A stretch of 7,250 bases of DNA from contig QNFK01000086.1 of assembly GCA_003645495.1 (NCBI GenBank), positions 1 through 7,250 on the forward strand, read 5' to 3'. The notes beneath the pieces were generated by a model, which saw nothing but the letters and a program-made list of their open reading frames with translations, did not search any database and was not told the DNA's origin. Both the position numbers and the translations under genes were made by a program. Of the stretch, positions 1 through 6,657 are shown piece after piece. The first letter of the stretch is position 1. Each line of letters begins with the position of its first letter. Origin of the DNA: Gammaproteobacteria bacterium. GTDB taxonomy: Bacteria > Pseudomonadota > Gammaproteobacteria > Steroidobacterales > Woeseiaceae.

Positions 1-2778
1 ACCGGTGCCGATACTGACAGCGATGTAGCGCTTTTCCTGCAGGTCATCGGTGAATATTGATGGGTCCGGCGAGCTGTAAAAACGTCGAGTTTCAGCAAGT
101 GTCGGATTGCTAATACCTTCGCCGCCCAGTTGCGCGATGATGCCGCCGGTTATGAGTGTCGAAGGTGCTTGTCCGTTATAAATATCGAAACGCCATACCT
201 GGCCACCGAGATCTGACGCATACATGCGATCGGCAAAACCGTCGCCTGACAGGTCAATCACGCGTATGCGGTTTGGCATAGCCCGGGTCATGCCGGTAAG
301 CTGAAGATCGGCGCCACTATCGGGACCCGTACGCCACAATTCTGCACCTGACACCAGGTCGAGGATGTGGATACCAGCGCCGACACCATCCGGCGTGGAC
401 GACAACGCATTGGTATCGTGAACCGTATCGTACCCGCCTCCAATAATAACCACAGCCTTGTCCGAATTAAGTCCACCGGTCACGATGTTCATGCGTGACA
501 CGACCGGTGTGGACCAGCTCTCACCCATTTCAGGCGAGCTTACGTTCCACAACAGTTGTGGTGAATTCTTGTTGGTTACATCCAGGGCATAGAAATTATT
601 GCCACCGCGGCGCATGCCGAAAATCAGGTAGACAAAATCGTTGCCATCGACGATACCGTTTTTATTCTCATCCTTTACGACCGGCACGATATTGCCGTCG
701 ATGCCGTACTGCTTGTATTTCGAATTGGGATTAAAATACAGGCGATTCAAGTTGGACAACAATTCTTTCGGAATGAACGACCAAAGCTCGGCACCCGTCG
801 TACCATTGATCGCGTGCATGTAGCCGTCATTGGTTGCCGTGAAAACGACCACATCGGGATTCGACTGTGTGCCGCCATAGACAACCGCCGCTGGCTGTGA
901 GTGCAACGGATCGCCCATTACATAGCGAATATTCGTTGCAAAGTTGTTGTCCTCGTCCAACAGGTCTTCACCGCGTGCCCAACGGATGAGATCATCCTTG
1001 CTCGGCTCGCCAACAGCGCCGGTCAGACCTAGATCTGCCAGTGTGAACGCGCCGGCATTTGACGGTGTGACCTGGTTGTTGGTGCTGGTCAGGTCAGTGC
1101 CACTGTTATTCGTGTACACGTTGCGTACTGCCGGATCTGGCAATTGTTTCGCAGCACCACCCAGGCGAACGTCATTGCCATCGGCACCGCCGACTGTCCA
1201 GTAGCTCTTCGCGGTATCGAGGAAGAATCCGGTGGCGGGGTCGACCGCGGCCAGGCCGTTGACATCCGAAATGACGCGGTTGGTAATCTTGTATTTCTTC
1301 AGATTACCGGGCCAGTGTGCTTTGGCTTTTGCGCCGAACATTGTCATGTAAACATCGTTTAGGTTCTGCGTACGGTTAAAGGTATTGACAGACACGGCCG
1401 GTGCCGAGAACGACAATGACTTGTCGTTGATGTTGGCGATAATGGCCAGCAAGGTTCTGGTCAGCGATTCGACGTCGTCAGCCAGGAAGTACTGGCCACC
1501 TGAGGCGAGCGCTGTGTCCGCAAGAATAGGCAGATCGATCGTAAAGCCAATCGTGTGCGTCGTGACGAGTTGATCGCCGGTCGTGTTTAGGTCGATATCC
1601 TCGAACGACAGGTACTCGGCCACGTCATCGAGGCAGTCGCCCATCACGTTAAAAGTACAGCTGGAGCGTCCCAGCGCGGTCGCGAAATTCGGCAAGGTCG
1701 GTGCAAGGGCTGGCGTTTCCTCATCGTCAACTGGTTCGCCGTCTGTCAACAAGACGTTGTAATTCTTGGCACAGACATCCCATTCCGGTTGATCGTAGAC
1801 CTCTGGGCTGGTCGATGCCAGCGCGCCCGGGTCTGTCGGGGTTTCGCTAATTAATTCACCGTAATGCGCCGGCATACCGCGCCAGTAAAGCGCTGATTCA
1901 TAGAGCGTCTCGGACAATGGTGTGCGACCATCTGCCGGCAGGCCTTCGATGGCATCGAGAACGTCCTGGCGATTGTCATCCAGATCTGTCATGCCGAGGA
2001 TAACAGGCCCGCCGTCCATGTTGTTGAAGCGCATCAATCCGACGTTCAGATTGTTGACCGAACTCAATACTTTCTTGGTTACCACCTTCATTATTTCGGA
2101 TCGTGACAAGTTGACGCTAATCGGTGAATTCTTCCAATTCAGGTAATTGCCATCGTAAAAGGTATAGCCGAGGTTTCGCGGCGCGCTACCCCAGGAAAGT
2201 TCCTGGCTCGGATCATCGATCCACGGGTCTGGCAGATTGGTGCCATTATCGGCCCAGAGGAATGTCGGACGGCCGTCACCGTGCGCACCAGAATCAGCCT
2301 GACATTCGACGGGCTGGGTGTGATAACCCGGCGCAATATACTGCCAGCGAAACGGACCAGGATCGTTACCGGCTTTGCCGCCGTCCCGAAACTGCACCAT
2401 GGTGTTGGTGAAGCTGCCGATGCCGGCAATTTGTTTCTGCGCGAATTCACAGTGAAAAGACGTCTTCAAGACCCAATTCAGGTTAGTCGCATCACAAACC
2501 GGCAACACGTCGACTTCAGTCCAGTAAATCCTGCCGGCATCACAGGCGCCCGGGTAAGAGGGATTAACGACGCTGTCATACGGTTCATTAGTCGATTCCA
2601 GCGTTGTCATACTGCCTGACGTATCCAGGATAAACATGACATTGGGTTTCGGATTCTGTGAAGGATCCGGGTTAAGCAGCAACAACTCGGTGTCGTCCGC
2701 TATCGCCGGTACGCCGGCCAGCAGTGCAACGGCACAACCAATACTCGTCCATGTTGTCTTGGTTTTCGAGATCTTCAT
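1..2778 (-). CDS. pilY1: PilY1, type IV pilus tip adhesin / surface sensor (C-terminus beyond the window)
   Basis: A single frame stays open for 926 codons from ATG at 2778 to the window edge, so the gene is partial; full PilY1 proteins are usually about 1,000-1,200 residues. A Sec signal peptide spans residues 1-27 (basic N-terminus, hydrophobic core, cleavage near AIA/DD). A von Willebrand A domain follows with a complete metal-ion site: DTSGS at 52-56, Thr286 and the Asp of LLTDGE (346). The PilC/PilY1-type beta-propeller begins near GDPLHSQP (622-629). Two EF-hand-like calcium loops are visible: DENKNGIVD (703-711) and DLSGDGFAD (842-850). The second lies close to the loop at about 851-859 that controls PilY1 calcium binding and retraction in P. 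aeruginosa. I saw no RGD integrin-binding motif. The protein would be exported, held at the pilus tip by the minor pilins, and act in adhesion, twitching and surface sensing. Family and start are secure; function is by family. Confidence 0.95.
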   Translation of the reverse strand, partial: MKISKTKTTWTSIGCAVALLAGVPAIADDTELLLLNPDPSQNPKPNVMFILDTSGSMTTLESTNEPYDSVVNPSYPGACDAGRIYWTEVDVLPVCDATNLNWVLKTSFHCEFAQKQIAGIGSFTNTMVQFRDGGKAGNDPGPFRWQYIAPGYHTQPVECQADSGAHGDGRPTFLWADNGTNLPDPWIDDPSQELSWGSAPRNLGYTFYDGNYLNWKNSPISVNLSRSEIMKVVTKKVLSSVNNLNVGLMRFNNMDGGPVILGMTDLDDNRQDVLDAIEGLPADGRTPLSETLYESALYWRGMPAHYGELISETPTDPGALASTSPEVYDQPEWDVCAKNYNVLLTDGEPVDDEETPALAPTLPNFATALGRSSCTFNVMGDCLDDVAEYLSFEDIDLNTTGDQLVTTHTIGFTIDLPILADTALASGGQYFLADDVESLTRTLLAIIANINDKSLSFSAPAVSVNTFNRTQNLNDVYMTMFGAKAKAHWPGNLKKYKITNRVISDVNGLAAVDPATGFFLDTAKSYWTVGGADGNDVRLGGAAKQLPDPAVRNVYTNNSGTDLTSTNNQVTPSNAGAFTLADLGLTGAVGEPSKDDLIRWARGEDLLDEDNNFATNIRYVMGDPLHSQPAAVVYGGTQSNPDVVVFTATNDGYMHAINGTTGAELWSFIPKELLSNLNRLYFNPNSKYKQYGIDGNIVPVVKDENKNGIVDGNDFVYLIFGMRRGGNNFYALDVTNKNSPQLLWNVSSPEMGESWSTPVVSRMNIVTGGLNSDKAVVIIGGGYDTVHDTNALSSTPDGVGAGIHILDLVSGAELWRTGPDSGADLQLTGMTRAMPNRIRVIDLSGDGFADRMYASDLGGQVWRFDIYNGQAPSTLITGGIIAQLGGEGISNPTLAETRRFYSSPDPSIFTDDLQEKRYIAVSIGTG

Positions 2779-2785
2779 GATCTTG

Positions 2786-2790
2786 TCCTC
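2786..2790 (-). promoter_or_regulatory. Ribosome binding site of pilY1
   Basis: GAGGA lies 7 nt upstream of the ATG at 2778, in the 35-nt gap after the small secreted protein gene. It fixes the pilY1 start immediately before a clear signal peptide and shows that pilY1 has its own initiation signal within the operon. Confidence 0.7.
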
Positions 2791-2813
2791 AATCCTGGTT
2801 AACTGGCGCACGT

Positions 2814-3152
2814 TTATATCGTCACTGAAATCGACACGATCGTGTCAGATTCAAGATGATGCAAAACAATGATTGTTTCTGCTGCGCGATCGCGAATCTG
2901 AAAGACGGCCTTGCGGAACGCTTTCAAAGCGATCGATTTGCCATTGACTATGTATTGCGTATTTGGTGTAACTCGTACACTCATCATGTCGCATTCGGCA
3001 CATTCTTTGAACATGGCGCCACTGTTCGGTGTGGCCGGTACGCGGAAATCGCTCAGAGCAATCTCGTAGGCTCTGGAGATTGTCGTGAACTCTGCTACGG
3101 CCGGAAGGCTGACAACCAGCAATGCGCAAATCAGTGATTTTCTAATATTCAT
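2814..3152 (-). CDS. Small secreted protein of unknown function between pilX and pilY1
   Basis: This 112-residue protein is not one I recognise. Residues 1-20 form a signal peptide (basic NIRK, hydrophobic core, cleavage after AVA before EF), so the mature product is about 92 residues and periplasmic or exported. The mature part has one CxxC-type pair, CAEC at 51-54, followed by an alternating polar/hydrophobic stretch (VRVTPNTQYIVNG, 59-71) and a C-terminal strand-like tail rich in Ile, Val, Thr and Ser (IIVLHHLESDTIVSISVTI). It has no prepilin cleavage site and no transmembrane segment after the leader. It starts 39 nt after pilX, with GGGAT 8 nt before the ATG, and ends 35 nt before pilY1. 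Position and secretion suggest a role in PilY1 folding, export or tip assembly. P. aeruginosa has a similarly small gene, pilY2, but on the other side of pilY1; I have no sequence evidence of homology. The CAEC pair could be redox-active, metal-binding or a structural disulfide. Confidence 0.8.
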   Translation of the reverse strand: MNIRKSLICALLVVSLPAVAEFTTISRAYEIALSDFRVPATPNSGAMFKECAECDMMSVRVTPNTQYIVNGKSIALKAFRKAVFQIRDRAAETIIVLHHLESDTIVSISVTI

Positions 3153-3191
3153 GAGTGTTATCCCGTTCCCTAGATCTTCGCTCAGACAAAA

Positions 3192-3689
3192 TTAAAGTAC
3201 TTGTGATTCCGGACAAACTGTATAGAAGGCCTGCGTGTGCACGGCAGACGCATCACGATCCGTGGCGTTGCCGGCAGTGCCTTCACGCATGGACGATGCA
3301 GTAGCGGTTGCTAAAAAATGACACGCTGCGACGCCGCTACCACCCAGGCTATAAGCCCGGTCCGGAACCAGTGTTGAGCCTTCATACTCGATCAATGATG
3401 CGACAGAGTCATTGGCGTTGATGTTCTGTGCCAGGTTTACGTTCGCCACCGTATTGAAGAGCCCTTGCGCCAGCGCCTGCTCAAGGCCGGCCTCAGCAGC
3501 CTGGAAAGCGTTTTCATAGTTCTGGTTGTTTCTGGCAATCGCGAGTTCCGTCGTTGCCGTGTTCATACCGGAAACTGCCAGTATGGTGACGACAACCAGC
3601 AGGACCAGGCCGACTACCAGTGCGGCCCCGTTTTGTTTGTTTTGCATGGTGAAATTTTTCATCTCAGTTCTCATTTGTTTTTCTGCCAC
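3192..3689 (-). CDS. pilX: PilX, type IV pilus minor pilin
   Basis: This is a 165-residue protein from a GTG directly after the pilW stop. It carries the PilX N-terminal signature: prepilin peptidase site NG/AALVV at 20-26, a hydrophobic helix to about residue 42, then the amphipathic continuation ending AFQAAEAGLEQA (61-72). Mature position 5 is Val instead of the usual Glu, which is common in PilX and GspK-type tip pseudopilins and fits a subunit that caps the fibre. C123 and C159 may form the C-terminal disulfide. The start is uncertain. The GTG abuts the previous stop, but in-frame ATGs at 3674, 3662 and 3647 give leaders of 15, 11 or 6 residues before the cleavage Gly, closer to normal prepilin leaders, and none has a strong Shine-Dalgarno sequence. 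Family assignment is firm from sequence and operon order. Confidence 0.88.
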   Translation of the reverse strand: MAEKQMRTEMKNFTMQNKQNGAALVVGLVLLVVVTILAVSGMNTATTELAIARNNQNYENAFQAAEAGLEQALAQGLFNTVANVNLAQNINANDSVASLIEYEGSTLVPDRAYSLGGSGVAACHFLATATASSMREGTAGNATDRDASAVHTQAFYTVCPESQVL

Positions 3690-4697
3690 TTATGTTCTTG
3701 AGTTACGTAACAGGATTGTCTTCGATACCTGCATGCGTCTGTAGCTGTCGTTAAAAGTGCCCATAACGACATCCCCGGGTACATAGTTGACGTTGTCCTG
3801 CAGTCCGACTTCAATAGTTACAGAGCGTATAACCAGCCAGATTCTTGCGGTCAGAACACTCGCGCCAGGAATGAAGGCAGCGTCAGTTCGATCCAGTATC
3901 GGGTCACCCGGGTTCACGTAGCGATCTACGGTATTGTCTTTGTCTACATCCACGCCTAATTGCAGCTGTATGTTTTCAACCCCAGGAGCAACTTCCTGGT
4001 CGACTATGGTCGGCGCGCCTCCGGCGGTTACCAGCGCCTTGCGTCGCAAAGTTGGTACACCTGGAATTAACGCGGAATCTGCAGCTACGTAGTAGGTGTT
4101 CACAATCAGATTGTGCGTTTGCGAATCCAGTGGATCAAAATCTGCCGGCACGTTGCCATCAGTAAAAAGTTCGCCCTGGATGCGGGTTGACTGTATTTGT
4201 ACCCTGCCGGCTTGTAGCGGCATTGCGGCTACTGTCGCGCGGCGCGTCGTTATGGTGTCAGAGTTCGCCTGTACACCACCAACCGTGCCACACGGCAGCG
4301 TATTATTATTGTTTTCGCCGACGACAGGATGGCTTAGGTCCGTAACCCATTCCGCGCCACAGCCGCCGGGTACCGCCAGCCCAAGTGGATTCGCAGTTAC
4401 GACACCCAGCAAAACGGTTGAGCGACCTTCTATCGCGCCACCGCGACTGTGCTGGCCCCAGTTGCTGGCCATTCTCAGGTCCGCTTCTATGGTATCCATT
4501 GCAAATTGTGCGGTTTCCTGCACCCGTGCAATCGATTCATTGATAACGAAAGCCTGACGACTCTGGCTGTATACCTGTACGGCGCCGACCATCAGGAATG
4601 AACCGATAGCCAGTGCAACCATGAGTTCTACCATGGTCATACCGGCCTGCCTGGCCGGACTCGTCGATAGTGCTGTTTTTGTGGGTCGTGTCGACAT
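3690..4697 (-). CDS. pilW: PilW, type IV pilus minor pilin
   Basis: This 335-residue prepilin has a class III signal, AG/MTMVELMVALAIGSFL: cleavage after Gly19, mature N-terminal Met20, and Glu24 as the +5 Glu. The first mature residue is Met rather than Phe; it is normally N-methylated, and Met is seen in other PilW proteins. The 19-residue leader is basic and longer than that of a major pilin. The large C-terminal domain has a Cys pair (C113, C136) and closes with the PilW-typical YRRMQVSKTILLRN stretch after a VPGD segment. Length fits the family (about 270-350). The ATG is 5 nt after the pilV stop with GGAA about 10 nt upstream, indicating coupled translation. PilW joins PilV, PilX and FimU in the inner-membrane priming complex that starts fibre assembly and links it to PilY1. 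Confidence 0.93.
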   Translation of the reverse strand: MSTRPTKTALSTSPARQAGMTMVELMVALAIGSFLMVGAVQVYSQSRQAFVINESIARVQETAQFAMDTIEADLRMASNWGQHSRGGAIEGRSTVLLGVVTANPLGLAVPGGCGAEWVTDLSHPVVGENNNNTLPCGTVGGVQANSDTITTRRATVAAMPLQAGRVQIQSTRIQGELFTDGNVPADFDPLDSQTHNLIVNTYYVAADSALIPGVPTLRRKALVTAGGAPTIVDQEVAPGVENIQLQLGVDVDKDNTVDRYVNPGDPILDRTDAAFIPGASVLTARIWLVIRSVTIEVGLQDNVNYVPGDVVMGTFNDSYRRMQVSKTILLRNSRT

Positions 4698-4702
4698 ACT
4701 GT

Positions 4703-5188
4703 TCAGATTCCAAATACGGGAATGGTGATTGAATAATTCAGGTTCACGCCCGGTTCGGTCCAGGCTACTGTGATTTGATAGGTCGGCGGAGCAACGCCAT
4801 TGTTGAATACGATAGTGACGGTACCGTTAGGCAAGGTGTTGGCTGCCTGCTGGTCCCAGAGGAAAATATCGTTAGCGGCCATCTGGCCGAGCGTGCAGTT
4901 TATGCCGCCATCAACGCAATTGTTGTTTGCACCGGCGAGTGCGTATGCCGGTCCGGCACGCGGATTGGCACGAATCCGATCCGCAATATCCCCAACCAGC
5001 GTGACGGCATTGTGGCGCATTATGGATGTGCGACCCGCCTGCATGCTGTGCACATACAAGCCGGCGATGCCAAGCATGCCGACAGATAAGATGACCAGTG
5101 CGATCAATACTTCGATCAGCGTGAAGCCACTGACACGTCGCGGTCCTAAATTTCGAGATCGCAAATTGGTTGTCACCACCCTGTTCAT
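4703..5188 (-). CDS. pilV: PilV, type IV pilus minor pilin
   Basis: This 161-residue prepilin has cleavage site SG/FTLIEVLIALVILSVGMLG: Gly21, mature Phe22, Glu26 as the +5 Glu. The rest fits the PilV family: DIADRIRANP (67-76) after the helix, a Cys pair (C91, C98) before QMAANDIFLWDQQ, then an LPNG turn leading into C-terminal beta-strands that include VAWTEP. The ATG at 5188 is chosen because it overlaps the fimU stop as ATGA and has GGAG 7 nt upstream; an in-frame TTG two codons earlier is a poorer choice. In P. aeruginosa PilV works with PilW, PilX and FimU, and loss reduces surface piliation. Assignment is secure from sequence and gene order. Confidence 0.93.
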   Translation of the reverse strand: MNRVVTTNLRSRNLGPRRVSGFTLIEVLIALVILSVGMLGIAGLYVHSMQAGRTSIMRHNAVTLVGDIADRIRANPRAGPAYALAGANNNCVDGGINCTLGQMAANDIFLWDQQAANTLPNGTVTIVFNNGVAPPTYQITVAWTEPGVNLNYSITIPVFGI

Positions 5189-5778
5189 GGGCAAACTCCG
5201 CCGGCGTTTAGAATCATTGTCTTGTCGCTGATAATGGTCGCGCGACCAATCGGTGTAGCCACCATTCGGCGAGCTGTCGCTCTGCCACCCGGTGCAGTGT
5301 CAACGCCACGAGAATCGCAAATCATTGCCGTGCTAAAAGCGGGAATGCCGCCGACATCACCGCGACCGAGCCCAGTGCCTGCAAAGGCAAAGTAAGTGGC
5401 ATTGGCAGCGGTCGTGATGACAACACCAGTCGCGACCGGCGGAAATGCCTTAACAATAGACTCAGCCGGTGCGTCATGAACCAGGTCGCCGTTCAGATCG
5501 ACAAAAATTATCCAGCCGTCGTTAAACGTGCCGCCGCAAGCTGCCGCAGGATCGAGCGAATTGGCGCTGGCGCAAATCGTAATATTTGATTTGGATCTGG
5601 CAGCCTCCGAACGGGCAATATAAAAGCTTGCGAGCATGTCATTTGAGGTGCTTGTCAAACGACTGTTCTGCGTAAACTCGGCCATATTCGGGACGCCGAT
5701 CGCCATGATGACGCCGATGATCATGATGGTCGTCAGGAGCTCGTATAAGGTGAAGCCGTGTTGCTGTCTTTTCTTCAT
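5185..5778 (-). CDS. fimU: FimU-like GspH-fold minor pilin
   Basis: This is a 197-residue prepilin with an 8-residue leader MKKRQQHG cut before FTLYELL (Glu13 is the +5 Glu; Tyr at +4 is unusual). After the hydrophobic helix come GspH/FimT features: NDMLASFYIARSEAARS (46-62), ITICAS, a WIIFVDLNGD strand (89-98) and CDSRG (154-158). Four cysteines (69, 81, 154, 196) match in number and layout those of the neighbouring FimT. The frame is open back to an ATG at 5892 that overlaps fimT, but that would give a 46-residue leader, so ATG 5778 is preferred; its Shine-Dalgarno is weak (TTGAG 3 nt away) and sits in possible RNA structure. The fimU name rests on being second in a fimT-fimU-pilVWX-Y1 order; by sequence alone it is a GspH/FimT pseudopilin. 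FimU is thought to connect the minor pilin complex to the major pilin. Confidence 0.87.
   Translation of the reverse strand: MKKRQQHGFTLYELLTTIMIIGVIMAIGVPNMAEFTQNSRLTSTSNDMLASFYIARSEAARSKSNITICASANSLDPAAACGGTFNDGWIIFVDLNGDLVHDAPAESIVKAFPPVATGVVITTAANATYFAFAGTGLGRGDVGGIPAFSTAMICDSRGVDTAPGGRATARRMVATPIGRATIISDKTMILNAGGVCP
5196..5199 (-). promoter_or_regulatory. Ribosome binding site deciding the pilV start
   Basis: GGAG lies 7 nt upstream of ATG 5188, inside the end of fimU. Together with the ATGA overlap (5185-5188) it favours this ATG over the upstream TTG at 5194 and implies translational coupling of pilV to fimU. Confidence 0.65.
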
Positions 5779-5804
5779 GGGCTCAATATACAAGCCCGCC
5801 GGGC
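5779..5804 (-). promoter_or_regulatory. Two mutually exclusive hairpins at the fimU start
   Basis: On the minus-strand RNA, GGGCT (5797-5793) can pair with AGCCC (5783-5779) across a 9-nt loop, giving a hairpin whose base touches the fimU ATG and covers its weak ribosome site. The same GGGC can instead pair with GCCC (5804-5801) across a 3-nt loop, leaving the start region free. The pairing is read from sequence; any regulatory role is inference, and stems of 4-5 bp are short enough to arise by chance. Confidence 0.3.
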
Positions 5805-5875
5805 ACTGTTTATAAGTATCCGACAAGCGGCATTTGGCTCCTGATAAGCGGTCAAATCGGGTGCGGCGATTTAAC

Positions 5876-6415
5876 TTAATCCGGGCATTCATAGGCTCGG
5901 CCCCGCCGATCTGTACGGCTGACCCGGGGCCTGCCGGTATAGCTGATAATCAACGCCCGCGGGGCCGCGCGCTGCCCGCGGTCACAAAATATAAAGGTGC
6001 CATTGGTGGCTCTGAGCTCAGTCGAGCGCAAAGAGAAGCTCATCCGGTTGGCGACAATACGGGTGGCCGAATCGACAGCAAAATGTTGCAGAATTGGCTC
6101 ATCCGGATCCCGTTGAGAATCGCCGTTACGGTCCCTGTTGACGAACATTATCCAGCCGCTCGACCAGTCCAGATCGCGCTCACAGGCGAAGCCGTCCCGG
6201 GTGGGGCAAAGCGTGACCACGCGGCGCCGTACTATGGATTCCTTGCGTGCCAGATGTATTGCGTGGAACAAGGCATTGACTTCAACCCGAAGCCGATGAT
6301 TCGCAATCATGCCGCCAAAGGAGGGCAGCCCGAGTGTTAGCACCAGGGTCGCCAGGCCAATGGTGACGATGAGCTCAAACAGCGTGAAGCCCTGCAACGT
6401 TGATCGGGTTTGCAT
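5876..6415 (-). CDS. fimT: FimT-like GspH-fold pseudopilin, first gene of the pilus operon
   Basis: This 179-residue prepilin has leader MQTRSTLQG cut before FTLFELIVTIGLATLVLTLG (Glu14 is the +5 Glu). The GspH/FimT core is clear: FHAIHLARKESIVRRRVVTLCP (50-71), WSSGWIMFVNRDRNGD (84-99), NGTFIFCDRG (138-147) and ARALIISYTGRPRVS (near 151-166), the last being diagnostic for the family. Cysteines 70, 78, 144 and 177 may form two disulfides. The C-terminus is Arg-rich (SRTDRRGRAYECPD). The start is firm: AGGGAGGT stands 5 nt before the ATG. It leads the operon and is transcribed divergently from the Irr-like regulator. FimT is not essential for twitching in P. aeruginosa, and FimT homologues in some species bind DNA during natural transformation; the basic C-terminus fits that possibility, but this is inference. 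Confidence 0.9.
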   Translation of the reverse strand: MQTRSTLQGFTLFELIVTIGLATLVLTLGLPSFGGMIANHRLRVEVNALFHAIHLARKESIVRRRVVTLCPTRDGFACERDLDWSSGWIMFVNRDRNGDSQRDPDEPILQHFAVDSATRIVANRMSFSLRSTELRATNGTFIFCDRGQRAAPRALIISYTGRPRVSRTDRRGRAYECPD

Positions 6416-6420
6416 CTGCC

Positions 6421-6428
6421 ACCTCCCT
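6421..6428 (-). promoter_or_regulatory. Strong ribosome binding site of fimT
   Basis: AGGGAGGT on the minus strand is a near-complete Shine-Dalgarno sequence 5 nt from the ATG at 6415, stronger than those of the downstream pilin genes. It marks the likely main ribosome entry point of the operon. I could not identify a convincing -35/-10 pair for this strand in 6429-6648. Confidence 0.75.
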
Positions 6429-6567
6429 GTCAGAAGGTTTCAGGCTAATACGACTGGGCTGTGCGACAAGGCTGCAAAACTGGGCTGTTTCGCTGAATTG
6501 ACGTGATTGGTGATGGCCTGGCTATTCGCCGGGTGCAACATTGTGCCTGCCGTTTCACCATACGAAC

Positions 6568-6579
6568 TGGTTTTAACCA
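6568..6579. promoter_or_regulatory. Palindrome TGGTT-TT-AACCA in the divergent intergenic region
   Basis: Perfect 5-bp arms around a TT centre, with partial extension on both sides (AC before, AGT after). It lies midway between the divergent fimT and Irr-like genes, about 80 bp before the latter. Symmetry and position suit a regulator-binding site, but no regulator can be named. As a transcript hairpin it would have too small a loop, and it has no terminator-like U-tract. Confidence 0.35.
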
Positions 6580-6595
6580 AGTGGGAATTTATCGC

Positions 6596-6612
6596 GTTAG
6601 AATTAGTCTATA
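6596..6612 (+). promoter_or_regulatory. ICE-like (Irr box-like) imperfect dyad upstream of the Irr-like gene
   Basis: GTTAGAA-TTA-GTCTATA resembles the iron control element bound by alphaproteobacterial Irr, which I recall as two arms TTTAGAA and TTCTAAA around a short spacer; 11 of 14 arm positions agree. It overlaps the probable -10 box at 6609, so bound protein would block transcription. The gene it precedes encodes an Irr-like protein, so autoregulation is a natural inference. The consensus is from memory and one site proves nothing. Confidence 0.35.
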
Positions 6613-6614
6613 CT
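6609..6614 (+). promoter_or_regulatory. Probable -10 box of the Irr-like regulator gene
   Basis: TATACT differs from TATAAT at one position and lies 43 bp before the chosen start codon. No good -35 hexamer is seen at 16-18 bp spacing (AATTTA at best), so the promoter would be weak or activator-dependent, or the assignment is wrong. Confidence 0.35.
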
Positions 6615-6657
6615 TCGCAAGTTAATCGCAGCCAGCCAATTCAAAGAGATGCAAAAG

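Noticed and set aside
2139..2450. 103-residue minus-strand open frame inside pilY1
   Set aside because: It is in a different frame from the continuous PilY1 reading frame, whose VWA features cover this stretch; no independent motif.
4096..4557. 153-residue plus-strand open frame opposite pilW
   Set aside because: It is a shadow of pilW: no ribosome site, no recognisable domain and low-complexity Ser/Thr/Pro composition from antisense reading.
4800..5231. 143-residue plus-strand open frame opposite pilV
   Set aside because: It lies antisense to PilV with its intact prepilin signature and has no independent coding evidence.
5779..5892. N-terminal extension of fimU from ATG 5892
   Set aside because: It would give a 46-residue leader before the cleavage Gly and overlap fimT; the MKKRQQHG leader from 5778 is typical.
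5834..6340. 168-residue plus-strand open frame opposite fimT
   Set aside because: It is antisense to a pseudopilin with diagnostic motifs, has no family features or ribosome site, and its composition reads as the complement of the real gene.
6534..6549. Sigma-54-like site on the minus strand (GGCAC...TTGCA) upstream of fimT
   Set aside because: GG and GC are separated by 9 nt rather than the required 10, and the first T is missing; sigma-54 promoters tolerate spacing changes poorly.
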